A DNA stretch of 64,000 nucleotides from Aliivibrio finisterrensis_A (GCF_004167675.1 NZ_SEZQ01000001.1), one strand, 5' to 3'. Positions 36,239 through 45,622 are shown, counted from the stretch's first letter. A program made the numbers and translations. Notes: generated from the sequence alone by a model not told the origin.

Positions 36239-36256
36239 TTATTAAAGTTCAATAGA

Positions 36257-36832
36257 TTAGTCGATAATATTGGAGACTTTATTGTTCTTAAATTCAACTT
36301 TAAAAGTGTTGAACCTATTTTTCCAATATAGCCATTCATTGCCATTTAAGTCAGGAGTTTTATGCTCAGGTGGGAAGCCAATCGCATATTTAACCCCCTC
36401 CTTGGTCATGCCTTTTGTGACAATTCCTTTTTTAATGCCTTGTTGATCTACTGTGCTGAGTTTTTTAATTTTTGAGCTATTACATTCAGTACCAAAATAG
36501 TTGCTGAGATATTTAGCAAAGTCGGGTGAAGAGCGGTGTTTATCAAAAGCATACTGTTTATCTGTACCATCTATTGCAAACGTTAATCGTTTATTTTGAA
36601 CGTTAACGATATTAACTTTTGTACAAACAGGGATCAAACCATCTTGCTGATAGTTAACAGAATATAGTTTCATTCTTTTTTCATCAGGATGTAAATTTAC
36701 CAAGGTATAAACGGGTTTATTGGTTTGAAATAAGTCCTCGCCTGTTACCTTATCAGTAAGAGGCATAACACTTGCACAGCCTGATAAAATAAGAGCCCCA
36801 GCGGAGAGTATAAATGGTTTGTAAAATGGCAT
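36257..36832 (-). CDS. Lipoprotein with BamE-like C-terminal motif
   Basis: 191 residues starting at the ATG at 36832, which has AAAGGA upstream; a TTG two codons earlier is rejected. A lipobox (LSGC, cysteine near residue 19) predicts lipidation and envelope location. The C-terminus (KGMTKEGVKYAIGFP, then WLYWKNRF and VEFKNNKVSNI) resembles the SmpA/OmlA/BamE fold. I do not recognise the rest. It sits in the divergent arm of the aryl polyene cluster, but whether it belongs to the pathway is open. Confidence 0.75.
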   Translation of the reverse strand: MPFYKPFILSAGALILSGCASVMPLTDKVTGEDLFQTNKPVYTLVNLHPDEKRMKLYSVNYQQDGLIPVCTKVNIVNVQNKRLTFAIDGTDKQYAFDKHRSSPDFAKYLSNYFGTECNSSKIKKLSTVDQQGIKKGIVTKGMTKEGVKYAIGFPPEHKTPDLNGNEWLYWKNRFNTFKVEFKNNKVSNIID

Positions 36833-36961
36833 CGTCAATTCCTTTTGTATATTTTTATATTAATTTACCGTATGACTCGTCATTTTTGTATTTGCGCCAA
36901 GTCACTGAATTCATATATCCTATACGAGTAGGGTAATAAATTGTAATATTTTTACGACTAG

Positions 36962-37690
36962 ATGGACATCATGGCATACGCAAATTTTAATATTATTGAT
37001 TGGCACGCAATTTCTGCTGGAATAGACACAAAAACAGCGTGGCAGAAATGGCAGGAAACTAATTTCATCTGGCCTGAGGGAGAGAAAGCCCCTGTCGATA
37101 AAATCCCCGCGATGGCTCGAAGAAGAATGAGCTCATTAAGTAAGTTGGCGGTTCAAACTGCACTTACTTTAGTTCAAGAGCAAGAGGTTGATTATTTAAT
37201 CTTTGCTAGCCGTCACGGAGAATTAACAAGAACCTGCGCTTTACTAGAAGACATTTTAAAAGGTGAAGATGCCTCTCCAATGGCGTTTTCTCAATCAGTT
37301 CATAATACGGCTGCTGGTTTGTTCACTATTACAGCCAAAGAGGCCATCCCAGTAACTTCGATTGCAGCAGGCGAAAATACATTTCATTCAGCATTAATAG
37401 AAGCCGCTGCGTATTTGAGTGATAACTCGAATCACCGTGTTTTAGTGATTGACTTTGATGAGCCACTTCCTTCACATTATCAAGAATTCGAACAACAGGA
37501 ATATCAGGGTTACGCTTTTGGTCTTATATTGAGCGGTGGCGATGATTTTACTCTTCAATGGAACAAGAAACCTTCAATTAAGCCAGATGTAATGCCTCAT
37601 GGCTTGCAATGTATTTCTAAGTTAGTAGGATCACACTCTCAATGGATGATAGAGAGTTCTTCAACACAATGGACATGGACGCATAAATAA
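36962..37690 (+). CDS. apeC: Ketosynthase-like chain length factor
   Basis: 242 residues of the beta-ketoacyl synthase N-terminal type (thiolase fold only in part). The position of the catalytic cysteine is alanine (SIAAGENTF, Ala136), so it cannot load acyl chains itself and probably partners a true ketosynthase as a chain length factor. In published aryl polyene systems an ApeC-type protein pairs with ApeO. An alternative ATG lies at 36971. It opens the long plus-strand operon, divergent from the lipoprotein gene across about 130 bases. Confidence 0.82.
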   Translation: MDIMAYANFNIIDWHAISAGIDTKTAWQKWQETNFIWPEGEKAPVDKIPAMARRRMSSLSKLAVQTALTLVQEQEVDYLIFASRHGELTRTCALLEDILKGEDASPMAFSQSVHNTAAGLFTITAKEAIPVTSIAAGENTFHSALIEAAAYLSDNSNHRVLVIDFDEPLPSHYQEFEQQEYQGYAFGLILSGGDDFTLQWNKKPSIKPDVMPHGLQCISKLVGSHSQWMIESSSTQWTWTHK

Positions 37691-37693
37691 CAA

Positions 37694-38464
37694 ATGACTT
37701 TGATTTTACGTATTGATAAATGTTGGCGAATCGTAGCCACTGGATTCTGTTTTTCCTTATTCGGAATTGGTGCACTTTGCTTAACGTTTATTGTTTTTCC
37801 GTTATTAACGTTTACGGCGAAAAATACCAAACAACGTGAAATCAGAGTGCAAGCTATCATACAAAGAAGCTTTCTTCTCTTTTGTAAAACGATGCATTAT
37901 AGCCGTGCGATTAAATATCAATTCGATGGTGCTGAACTCTTGCAGGGTGATAAAAATTGTCTGATTGTCGCAAATCATCCCAGTTTGATCGATTATGTTT
38001 TAATTGCTTCACAATTGAAGCAGTGTGATTGTATTGTTAAAGCAGCATTATGGCATAATCCCTTTATCCGCGGGATTGTCAGGGCCGCTGGTTATATTCC
38101 AAACAGAGAACCTGAGGCTTTTTTAGAAGAGTGCTCAGAGAAATTAAATTCTGGAAATGTATTATTGGTTTTTCCAGAAGGCACTCGAACAACACCAGGT
38201 ATCACCTCTAAGCTTCAGCGTGGGGCTGCCCAAATAGCGGTGCGTAGTGAAAGTGATTTACGCATTGTTCATGTGACAGTTACGCCAAGTTTTTTAACCA
38301 AAGAAGCAAAGTGGTATCAAGTACCCGATGTTCGTCCTTTTTTTCATGTTGAAGTGAAAGAAAAGGTTGCTATAGCCCCTTTTATCGATGGCGCTGATTC
38401 ACCTTCTTCAGCGGCTCGAAACGTAAATCGATTTTTAGATACAGCTTTGTATCCTCAAAAATAA
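37694..38464 (+). CDS. Lysophospholipid acyltransferase-like protein
   Basis: 256 residues of the PlsC family. An N-terminal membrane helix (about 14-38) is followed by NHPSLIDY (HX4D catalytic motif), PNREPE and FPEGTRT. The probable role is attaching the polyene acyl chain to a lipid acceptor, or building that acceptor. It starts 3 bases after the chain-length-factor gene. By order it would correspond to ApeD of published clusters. Confidence 0.85.
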   Translation: MTLILRIDKCWRIVATGFCFSLFGIGALCLTFIVFPLLTFTAKNTKQREIRVQAIIQRSFLLFCKTMHYSRAIKYQFDGAELLQGDKNCLIVANHPSLIDYVLIASQLKQCDCIVKAALWHNPFIRGIVRAAGYIPNREPEAFLEECSEKLNSGNVLLVFPEGTRTTPGITSKLQRGAAQIAVRSESDLRIVHVTVTPSFLTKEAKWYQVPDVRPFFHVEVKEKVAIAPFIDGADSPSSAARNVNRFLDTALYPQK

Positions 38465-38499
38465 ATTTAATACATCAAAAGAAAATAAGTAGGTCATTG

Positions 38500-38757
38500 A
38501 TGGAAGCATTACACAACGAAATTAAATTATTAATTATTGAAGCTCTGAATTTAGAAGATATCTCAGTGGATGATATTGAAACTGATGCACCATTGTTCGG
38601 TGATGGTTTAGGGTTAGATTCAATTGATGCTCTAGAATTAGGTTTAGCTATTAAGAAAAAATACAGCTTAGTATTGGATGCTGACGATACTCAAACTCGT
38701 GAACATTTTGCGTCAGTAGCAAACTTAGCAGCATACATTACTGCAAATAAAGCGTAA
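38500..38757 (+). CDS. apeE: Acyl carrier protein 1
   Basis: 85 residues with the phosphopantetheine attachment Ser41 in GLGLDSIDALEL. It carries the growing aryl polyene chain as a thioester. I start at the ATG at 38500; the TTG three bases earlier adds nothing. AGTAGGT is the ribosome site. A second carrier follows 11 bases later. Why two are needed is not visible; dedicated starter and extender roles are possible. Confidence 0.9.
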   Translation: MEALHNEIKLLIIEALNLEDISVDDIETDAPLFGDGLGLDSIDALELGLAIKKKYSLVLDADDTQTREHFASVANLAAYITANKA

Positions 38758-38768
38758 GAGAGTAAGTC

Positions 38769-39020
38769 ATGACAGAGGTAAATAGAGAGCAAGTATTAGA
38801 GCAAGTGACTGCGGCATTGGTTGAATTATTTGAAATCGATGAAGCGGATATCACGCCTGAAGCTCAGCTATACACAGATCTAGATTTAGACAGTATTGAT
38901 GCCGTTGATTTAGTTGTCCATTTACAAAAAGTAACAGGCAAAAAAATTAAGCCAGAAGAGTTTAAAGAAGTTCGCACCGTTGATGACGTAGTTAACTCTG
39001 TAGCAGCGCTTCTAAAATAA
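38769..39020 (+). CDS. apeF: Acyl carrier protein 2
   Basis: 83 residues with the attachment Ser42 in DLDLDSIDAVDLVV. It is related to but distinct from the preceding carrier. AGAGAGTAAGTC precedes the ATG. Its TAA overlaps the next gene's ATG by one base, indicating translational coupling. Confidence 0.9.
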   Translation: MTEVNREQVLEQVTAALVELFEIDEADITPEAQLYTDLDLDSIDAVDLVVHLQKVTGKKIKPEEFKEVRTVDDVVNSVAALLK

Positions 39021-39580
39021 TGCGTTGGCTGACGGTACTGTCAGCCATTGCACTGCTTGCTTATCCGCTAGCGGTTTACTACGGTCTTCACTTTGGTGGA
39101 ATTACGACAGTAGCAGGCGTGCTAGCGGTGTTGTTTCTGGTGCGAATGGTTGGTGGAAAGCAAGTTCCAATAAAAGAGCTAAAATACATTGCCATGATAA
39201 GTGGTGGAGCTGGAATTATTCTTGCTGGATTAGGCTGGTTATTTCGATCGGAAGGATGGTTTACATTTTACCCTGTGATCGTTAATGTCGTCATGTTTAC
39301 CGTCTTTTTTTGGACGTTATTTCAGCCTCAAAGTATGATTGAACGTTTTGCTCGCCTTCAAGAGCCTGATCTTCCACCAAGTGGCGTGGCCTACACGAGA
39401 ACCGTAACTAAAGTGTGGTGTGTTTTTTTTGTAATTAACGGTTCGATTTCACTCTCTACTTGTTTTTTAGAGATGAAAGTATGGATGTTATATAACGGTT
39501 TTGTTAGCTATTTATTGATAGGGACTTTATTTGTCACTGAATGGCTAGTGCGTCAATGGATAAAGAGAAAAGAAGCATGA
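39020..39580 (+). CDS. Membrane protein of the aryl polyene cluster
   Basis: 186 residues with about five or six hydrophobic segments and few charged residues. It belongs to the family annotated COG4648 that recurs in aryl polyene clusters (ApeG position). The function is unknown; it may help recruit or move the lipid-linked product in the inner membrane. It overlaps the next gene by 4 bases (ATGA). Confidence 0.75.
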   Translation: MRWLTVLSAIALLAYPLAVYYGLHFGGITTVAGVLAVLFLVRMVGGKQVPIKELKYIAMISGGAGIILAGLGWLFRSEGWFTFYPVIVNVVMFTVFFWTLFQPQSMIERFARLQEPDLPPSGVAYTRTVTKVWCVFFVINGSISLSTCFLEMKVWMLYNGFVSYLLIGTLFVTEWLVRQWIKRKEA

Positions 39581-40944
39581 GCTACACAGCACTTTCCGAT
39601 CTTACCAACCAAGAAAATCTAACCCATCATGTGTGTTTCGATGAGCAGCACACATACGTGAGTTATCAGCAGTTTCAACATGATGTGCAACGAGTGTGTG
39701 GCTATTTATCTCATCAGTCAGAAGTAAAATGGGCATTGTGCTTTGACGACAGTTATCAGTTTGCTGTCTCTTTTCTTGCTTTGGCTCATGCAGGCAAACA
39801 CATTATTTTACCCGGTAATCATCAACCAGCGGCATTAACTGAATTATCTGAACATTTTGATGCGCTGTTGCATGATGACATTATTCAAGTCATGCCATGC
39901 GAACATCATCGTCATTATCAAACTATTTCCGATAATGTCATGAGTGTATTATCTCCGTTAGAACTCGGCAATATTCGTCTAACTTTGTTTACTTCTGGCT
40001 CGACAGATACTCCAAAACCAATCGAAAAAACATTGCAGTTACTGAGTAATGAAATTGAGCAATTGGAACAATTATGGGGTGATAAACTAGACGCGACTGA
40101 GATTTACAGCACCGTTTCTCATCAACATATTTATGGTTTGTTATTTCGGGTATTATGGCCATTGTGCGCAGGTCGTGCGTTCAGTCGAACAAATTTCATT
40201 TATCCAGAGCAAATTTTATCTCATCAACCTGAGCATAAAAAAACACTCATTTGCAGTCCTGCGCTATTAAAACGTCTTGCTGATCATGAAGGTTACAATC
40301 ACTACCAAATGGTTTTTTCTTCAGGTGGTCCTTTAGCTATTGAGGGAGCAGATCAGAGCGAAGCAAAACTCTCTTTGCGTCCATTTGAAGTGTACGGCAG
40401 CACAGAAACGGGTGGGGTCGGTTATCGTCAACAAATAGAACCAACATCCCTCTGGACATTCTTTCCTTCTCATAAAGCTCGTTTGAATATTGAGCATTGC
40501 CTAGAACTATTATCACCTTTCATTGATGAGTCACAGTGGTATCCGACCAGTGATTACTGTGATTTGTTGGATAATGGGCAATTCATGCTAAAAGGGCGAG
40601 TGGATAGAGTCATCAAAATTGAAGAAAAACGATTATCACTTACTGAAGTTGAAAAGCGTTTAATGCAATTAGAATGGATTGATGAAGCGGCCGTGATCCC
40701 AATGGAAGAAGCCAAACGCACCGTATTAGGCGCTGTTATTGTTCTTTCAGACTCTGGGAATAAATTAATACAACAAGGCTCTAAAGGTAAGTTTTGGTTA
40801 AAATTACGCTCTGAATTAAGAGAGTGGCTAGAGCCAGTAGGCATTCCACGTCGCTTTAGAGCGGTTGAAGAGATCCCATTAAATAGTCAAGGTAAGCGTC
40901 AAATGCACGACTTACAGCAACTATTTAATGATGTTAATGATTAA
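39577..40944 (+). CDS. Acyl-activating (AMP-forming) ligase
   Basis: 455 residues of the ANL adenylating family: FTSGSTDTPKPIEK (the A3/P-loop motif), FEVYGSTETGGVGY (A5), YPTSDYCD (A7 region) and GRVDRVIKIEEKRLSL (A8 hinge), then GKRQ near the C-terminus with the catalytic lysine. It probably activates the aryl starter acid (4-hydroxybenzoate- or 4-coumarate-like) for loading on an acyl carrier protein. I start at the ATG at 39577, which overlaps the previous stop; a 39541 ATG would overlap further. By order it matches ApeH. Confidence 0.85.
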   Translation: MSYTALSDLTNQENLTHHVCFDEQHTYVSYQQFQHDVQRVCGYLSHQSEVKWALCFDDSYQFAVSFLALAHAGKHIILPGNHQPAALTELSEHFDALLHDDIIQVMPCEHHRHYQTISDNVMSVLSPLELGNIRLTLFTSGSTDTPKPIEKTLQLLSNEIEQLEQLWGDKLDATEIYSTVSHQHIYGLLFRVLWPLCAGRAFSRTNFIYPEQILSHQPEHKKTLICSPALLKRLADHEGYNHYQMVFSSGGPLAIEGADQSEAKLSLRPFEVYGSTETGGVGYRQQIEPTSLWTFFPSHKARLNIEHCLELLSPFIDESQWYPTSDYCDLLDNGQFMLKGRVDRVIKIEEKRLSLTEVEKRLMQLEWIDEAAVIPMEEAKRTVLGAVIVLSDSGNKLIQQGSKGKFWLKLRSELREWLEPVGIPRRFRAVEEIPLNSQGKRQMHDLQQLFNDVND

Positions 40945-40955
40945 AAGAAGTACTC

Positions 40956-41330
40956 ATGACAAAACGTAAACCGACCATTATATCTACGAAAATAGACACA
41001 GAAGATCAAAATCAACCAAGTGTTGTTATTACAATGCGTGTCGATGACGATATTTTGGATTTTACAGGACACTTTCCTGGTCATCCATTATTACCTGGAG
41101 TTACTCAGGTCGATTGGGCAATTTATTATGGTCAGATGTACCTACAAGCAGCTTCTGTTTTTCAAGGAATGGAAGTTTTAAAATTTCAAGAACCGATTTT
41201 GCCAAATGCCGAAGTTGAATTAGAACTTCGCTGGGTAAAAGACAAAGAGAAGCTCTATTTTGCTTTTAGTTCTAAACAAGGTGAGAGTATGAGTAAACAC
41301 TCTTCTGGCCGAATTTTATTAGGACAATAA
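40956..41330 (+). CDS. apeI: Beta-hydroxyacyl-ACP dehydratase, hotdog fold
   Basis: 124 residues with FTGHFPGHPLLPGVTQVDWA as core (shown partly: HFPGHPLLPGV), the FabZ/FabA-type hotdog signature including His39/His43. It dehydrates 3-hydroxyacyl intermediates to give the conjugated polyene. It is one of two hotdog proteins in the operon; in published systems ApeI works with ApeP. The next gene follows one base after its stop. Confidence 0.85.
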   Translation: MTKRKPTIISTKIDTEDQNQPSVVITMRVDDDILDFTGHFPGHPLLPGVTQVDWAIYYGQMYLQAASVFQGMEVLKFQEPILPNAEVELELRWVKDKEKLYFAFSSKQGESMSKHSSGRILLGQ

Positions 41331-41331
41331 T

Positions 41332-43023
41332 ATGACAACATTCCGTCCTTGTTTTCTTATTCCTTGTTATAACCATGGAAAAACAGTCCCTGCAGTGGTG
41401 GAATCATTAATTAGCTTTGGTTATCCAATGCTGATTGTTGATGATGGCAGTAATAGAGAAACAAAACAGATATTAGCGGATGTCACTGCCAATAATGATC
41501 AAATAACGTTAATTACGTTAGCTGAAAACCAAGGCAAAGGTGGCGCTGTCATTGCAGGGATTGAAGCCGCATATCAGCGAAGCTTTAGCCATGCGATTCA
41601 AATTGATGCTGACGGTCAGCATGATTTAGAGGCTTTACCTAAACTGATTAAAGAGTCACAAACCCACCCAACCGCTTTGATTTCAGGTCAGCCAATCTAT
41701 GACGAGAGTGTACCTAAATCACGTTTATACGGCCGCTATGTTACACATGTTTGGGTTTGGATAGAGACACTATCATTTGCCATTAAAGACAGCATGTGTG
41801 GCTTTCGCTCTTATCCAATAGGCCCAACTATCGGTGTGTTAGAGCGAGTTGTTATTGGCCGTCGAATGGATTTCGATACCGAAATAATGGTTCGTATGTA
41901 TTGGAATGAGACGGATATCCGTTTTATTAATACGCGTGTTATTTACCCAGAAGATGGCATCTCTCATTTTGATGCACTATGGGATAACGTAAAAATCAGC
42001 TGGATGCATACAAAACTTGTTTTTGGTATGTTGCCTCGCATTCCATCGCTGCTTCGTCGCCAGCCAGTTCAAGACGATCATTGGTCTTCACACGCCGAGC
42101 GCGGTACGATTTTAGGCATTCAATTTTTGCTTTGGATTTACTCAACGTTTGGTCGTGGCGTATTTTCGGTATTGCTAAAACCTGTGATGGCGTATTACTA
42201 CTTACGTGGCGGTTCAGTAAAACAAGCGTCTGATGATTTTATTCAACAAGTAAATGCGTACGCTCGAATTAAAGGCATCACACTGCCTGAAAAACTCAGC
42301 CCTTATCGCCACCTAGTGTCATTTGGTGAAACTATGCTCGATAAGCTAGCTGCATGGCGTGGTGATTTTTCTGAACGAAACTTAACCGTGCATGGTATTG
42401 AGCATTATGAAGCGTTATTTAAACGTGAAAAAGGCATTGTTATGCTCGGCTCACATTTGGGTAATCTAGAGTTATGCCGAGCATTAAGCCGTCGTCATAA
42501 AGAATTAAAAATTAATGCGTTAGTATTTACCGATCATGCTGAGCGTTTTAATACCGTGATGAGAACCGTGAATCCTCAATCAGATATCAATTTAATTCAG
42601 GTTAGTAAAATGGGGCCAGATACTGCCATTTTATTGCAGCAGAAAATTGATGCTGGTGAGTGGATTGTGATTGTGGGAGACAGAACCTCAGTCACTAAAG
42701 AAGATCGCGTTATCTGGGCGGATTTCTTAGGTAAACCAGCGCCGTTCCCGCAGGGGCCATTTATGCTGGCGTCTATTTTAAAACAACCGGTTTATTTAAT
42801 GTTTGGGCTACGTGACGATACACAAAAAGAACCACGTTTTGATGTGTATTTTGAACCGTTCTCAGAACAAATTATTTTACCTCGTGGACAGCGAGAAGAG
42901 GCTTTGCAAGAAGTCGTACAAAATTATGCCCAGCGTTTGGAGCATTTCACATTAAAGGCACCATTACAGTGGTATAACTTTTTTAATTTTTGGCAGTTAA
43001 CTGGAAAGAAAGATGACAACTAA
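41332..43023 (+). CDS. Glycosyltransferase 2 / LpxL-type acyltransferase fusion
   Basis: 563 residues in two parts. Residues about 1-230 form a GT2 fold with CYNHGKTVP, IVDDGSN and a DADGQHD metal motif. Residues about 300-560 form a lysophospholipid acyltransferase of the LpxL/HtrB type with GSHLGNLELCRAL (HX4E). This pairs sugar transfer and acyl transfer in one protein, consistent with making a glycolipid anchor and loading the polyene. By order it matches ApeJ. It overlaps the ammonia-lyase gene by 11 bases. Confidence 0.87.
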   Translation: MTTFRPCFLIPCYNHGKTVPAVVESLISFGYPMLIVDDGSNRETKQILADVTANNDQITLITLAENQGKGGAVIAGIEAAYQRSFSHAIQIDADGQHDLEALPKLIKESQTHPTALISGQPIYDESVPKSRLYGRYVTHVWVWIETLSFAIKDSMCGFRSYPIGPTIGVLERVVIGRRMDFDTEIMVRMYWNETDIRFINTRVIYPEDGISHFDALWDNVKISWMHTKLVFGMLPRIPSLLRRQPVQDDHWSSHAERGTILGIQFLLWIYSTFGRGVFSVLLKPVMAYYYLRGGSVKQASDDFIQQVNAYARIKGITLPEKLSPYRHLVSFGETMLDKLAAWRGDFSERNLTVHGIEHYEALFKREKGIVMLGSHLGNLELCRALSRRHKELKINALVFTDHAERFNTVMRTVNPQSDINLIQVSKMGPDTAILLQQKIDAGEWIVIVGDRTSVTKEDRVIWADFLGKPAPFPQGPFMLASILKQPVYLMFGLRDDTQKEPRFDVYFEPFSEQIILPRGQREEALQEVVQNYAQRLEHFTLKAPLQWYNFFNFWQLTGKKDDN

Positions 43024-44548
43024 TTCAATTACATTTGGTAAGGGACGTCTGACGATTGAAGACGTTGTTGAGATTGCAAATGGTGCACACGCACAATTAA
43101 ATAACGCCGACGAATTCACTGCTAAAATTGATCGTGGTGTTGAGTTTCTTGAGCGACTTCTAAAAGAAGAAGGCGTTATCTATGGCGTAACAACGGGGTA
43201 TGGTGATTCTTGTACGGTTGCGATCCCTATGGATTTAGTGGATGAGTTGCCATTACATTTAACACGTTTTCACGGCTGTGGTTTAGGTGAAAACTTAGAT
43301 GAGCAACAATCTCGTGCGGTATTAGCCACGCGTTTGTGTTCTTTATCTCAAGGTGTTTCAGGCGTCACTCACGATTTGTTAAACCAAATTGTCACCTTAA
43401 TTAACCACGGAATTTCACCGCGCATTCCTCAAGAAGGTTCAGTGGGCGCAAGTGGTGACTTAACACCGCTATCTTACCTTGCTGCAGCATTAATTGGTGA
43501 GCGTGAAGTTATCTATAAAGGTGAAATTCGTGCAACTGCCGATGTGTTTAAAGAGCTAAACATCACACCGATTAAGCTGAAACCAAAAGAAGGTTTAGCG
43601 TTAATGAACGGTACATCAGTAATGACGGCATTGGCGTGTTTAGCGTATAAACGTGCTGAGTACCTAGCGCAAATGGCTACGAAGATCACCGCAATGGTAT
43701 CTGTTGGCATGCAGGGCAACGACTTTCATTTTGATGAAGCCTTATTTGCTGTAAAACCGCATCCAGGCCAACAACAAATTGCATCATGGTTACGTTCTGA
43801 TTTACACAATGAAACGCCACCAAGAAACAGTGATCGTCTACAAGACCGTTACTCTCTACGTTGTGCGCCACACGTGATTGGTGTTCTGCAAGATAGCCTA
43901 CCGTTCTTACGTCAAATGATAGAGAACGAACTGAACAGCGCTAACGATAACCCAATTATTGATGGCGATAATGAGCGTGTTCTTCATGGTGGTCACTTCT
44001 ACGGTGGTCACATTGCCATGGCGATGGACATGCTAAAAACAGCGGTTGCTAACATCGCTGATTTGTTAGATCGCCAAATGGCACAGTTAATGGATTATAA
44101 GTTTAATAACGGTTTACCATTCAACCTAACCGGCGCAACGGGTGCTCGTAAACCAATTAATCATGGCTTTAAAGCGGTACAAATTGGTATCTCAGCATGG
44201 ACAGCAGAAGCACTTAAAGGCACGATGCCAGCAAGTGTATTCTCACGTTCAACAGAGTGTCATAACCAAGATAAAGTGAGCATGGGTACTATTGCTTCAC
44301 GTGATTGTTTACGTGTACTTCAATTGACAGAGCAAGTTACGTCAGCCTCTCTATTAGCGGCGACTCAAGCGTTAGTATTACGCGAGAGACAAGGCGAGTT
44401 AAGTGATGATGAACTAAGTGTTGAACTGAAAACCATGCGTGATGCGGTGTTGTCAGAGTTTACCTTTGTAGATGAAGATCGTCCGTTAGAGCAAGACTTA
44501 CGTAACTTCATTGATAAAATCCAACAACAACATTGGACGCTATACTAA
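43013..44548 (+). CDS. Aromatic amino acid ammonia-lyase (HAL/PAL/TAL family)
   Basis: 511 residues of the MIO-dependent lyase superfamily. The MIO triad Ala146-Ser147-Gly148 sits in GSVGASGDLTPLSY, and a catalytic tyrosine lies in YGVTTGYG near residue 57. The specificity pair is Phe86-His87 (RFHGCG); histidine lyases usually have Ser-His, tyrosine lyases His-Leu and phenylalanine lyases Phe-Leu, so substrate cannot be read off simply. In this operon it most likely makes a cinnamate or coumarate precursor for the aryl starter rather than degrading histidine: no hut genes are nearby. It overlaps the genes on both sides. Confidence 0.85.
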   Translation: MTTNSITFGKGRLTIEDVVEIANGAHAQLNNADEFTAKIDRGVEFLERLLKEEGVIYGVTTGYGDSCTVAIPMDLVDELPLHLTRFHGCGLGENLDEQQSRAVLATRLCSLSQGVSGVTHDLLNQIVTLINHGISPRIPQEGSVGASGDLTPLSYLAAALIGEREVIYKGEIRATADVFKELNITPIKLKPKEGLALMNGTSVMTALACLAYKRAEYLAQMATKITAMVSVGMQGNDFHFDEALFAVKPHPGQQQIASWLRSDLHNETPPRNSDRLQDRYSLRCAPHVIGVLQDSLPFLRQMIENELNSANDNPIIDGDNERVLHGGHFYGGHIAMAMDMLKTAVANIADLLDRQMAQLMDYKFNNGLPFNLTGATGARKPINHGFKAVQIGISAWTAEALKGTMPASVFSRSTECHNQDKVSMGTIASRDCLRVLQLTEQVTSASLLAATQALVLRERQGELSDDELSVELKTMRDAVLSEFTFVDEDRPLEQDLRNFIDKIQQQHWTLY

Positions 44549-45009
44549 TGTCAAACTCTGTAGTTAATGCTGAAGGTGCTGAAGGGAATACTCACGTATT
44601 AAGTGCAGAAGTGTTGATCACCACCGCCTTTCAGGATGCAGATCCTATGGGCGTGGTGTATCACGGCAATTATTTTCGTTTCTTCGAAAAAGCGCGTCAC
44701 GAAATGCTTGAGAAGATAGGATATAGCTACCGAGATATGATGGCGTCAGGCTATGTTTGGCCCATCATTGACACTCGTGTGAAATATGTAAAATCCATTC
44801 CTTACGATCACACCATTCGCGTGGTGGCCACATTAACCGAATGGGAAAATCGTATGCGTGTAGATTACGTTATTTATGATGCCGATTCAGGCGTTAGAAT
44901 GACAAAAGCACACACCATGCAAGTTGCGGTTTCAATTGAAACCGAAGAGATGTGTTTTGTCTCACCTCGTATATTTACGGATAAAGTAGAGGCTTATCAA
45001 CATGGTTAA
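44548..45009 (+). CDS. Acyl-CoA/ACP thioesterase (4HBT fold)
   Basis: 153 residues from the ATG at 44548, which overlaps the ammonia-lyase stop. A TTG at 44533 is rejected. DADPMGVVYHGNYFRFFEKARHEML (partly: DPMGVVYHGNYF) is the 4-hydroxybenzoyl-CoA thioesterase motif with the catalytic Asp. It probably releases or edits acyl intermediates. By order it matches ApeK. It overlaps the next gene by 8 bases. Confidence 0.87.
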   Translation: MSNSVVNAEGAEGNTHVLSAEVLITTAFQDADPMGVVYHGNYFRFFEKARHEMLEKIGYSYRDMMASGYVWPIIDTRVKYVKSIPYDHTIRVVATLTEWENRMRVDYVIYDADSGVRMTKAHTMQVAVSIETEEMCFVSPRIFTDKVEAYQHG

Positions 45010-45622
45010 TCATAAACAGCGTTTTACATTATGGATTGCTTCGTTCTTTTTATTGTTTAGCCTGAATAGCTTTGCTTTTGATATTGATGATCTGCAGCAA
45101 CAACTCGCGCAATCGACATTGGTTCGCGGTGAGTTTAAGCAGGTTCGTACCATGCAGATGTTTAGTCAGCCTTTATCAACATCAGGCACATTTTTACTGG
45201 ACCATGAAAAGGGACTACTGTGGCAGCAAACTAAGCCATTTCCAATTAATCTAACATTAACTCAAAACAAACTTCGCCAATCAATCAATGGTGAAGTACA
45301 AGTGATGAATGATTCTGAGAACCCGATGGCGTTCTATTTTACGCGTCTATTTTTGTCTCTGTTTAAAGGCGATACTGACTCGATAGAAGAGAATTTCACA
45401 TTACAGCTTTCAGGAGAGAAAGACGTTTGGACGCTATTGCTTATACCAACAACTTCGCCAATTGATAGTATATTTAAGTCAATTAAGATTGAAGGTGGGC
45501 AATACCTGAACCGAGTTGTATTAAGTGAAGTTCGTGGTGATGTCACTGAAATGGTGTTTACTCAGCAATCCACTCAACCAAGCTCTTTAACAGAAAAAGA
45601 GTTAGCTGCATTTACCTTTTAA
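45002..45622 (+). CDS. LolA-like periplasmic carrier
   Basis: 206 residues with an N-terminal signal sequence (hydrophobic about 10-25, ending SFAF) and a LolA-type half-barrel: LVRGEFKQVRTM, LLDHEKGLLWQQTKPFPINL. LolA carries lipoproteins across the periplasm. This divergent version probably chaperones the hydrophobic aryl polyene lipid to the outer membrane. By order it matches ApeL. Confidence 0.85.
   Translation: MVNHKQRFTLWIASFFLLFSLNSFAFDIDDLQQQLAQSTLVRGEFKQVRTMQMFSQPLSTSGTFLLDHEKGLLWQQTKPFPINLTLTQNKLRQSINGEVQVMNDSENPMAFYFTRLFLSLFKGDTDSIEENFTLQLSGEKDVWTLLLIPTTSPIDSIFKSIKIEGGQYLNRVVLSEVRGDVTEMVFTQQSTQPSSLTEKELAAFTF

Noticed and set aside
43013..44548. Histidine degradation (hutH)
   Set aside because: The gene is embedded in the aryl polyene operon with overlapping starts and stops and no other hut genes; the specificity pair also differs from typical histidine lyases.
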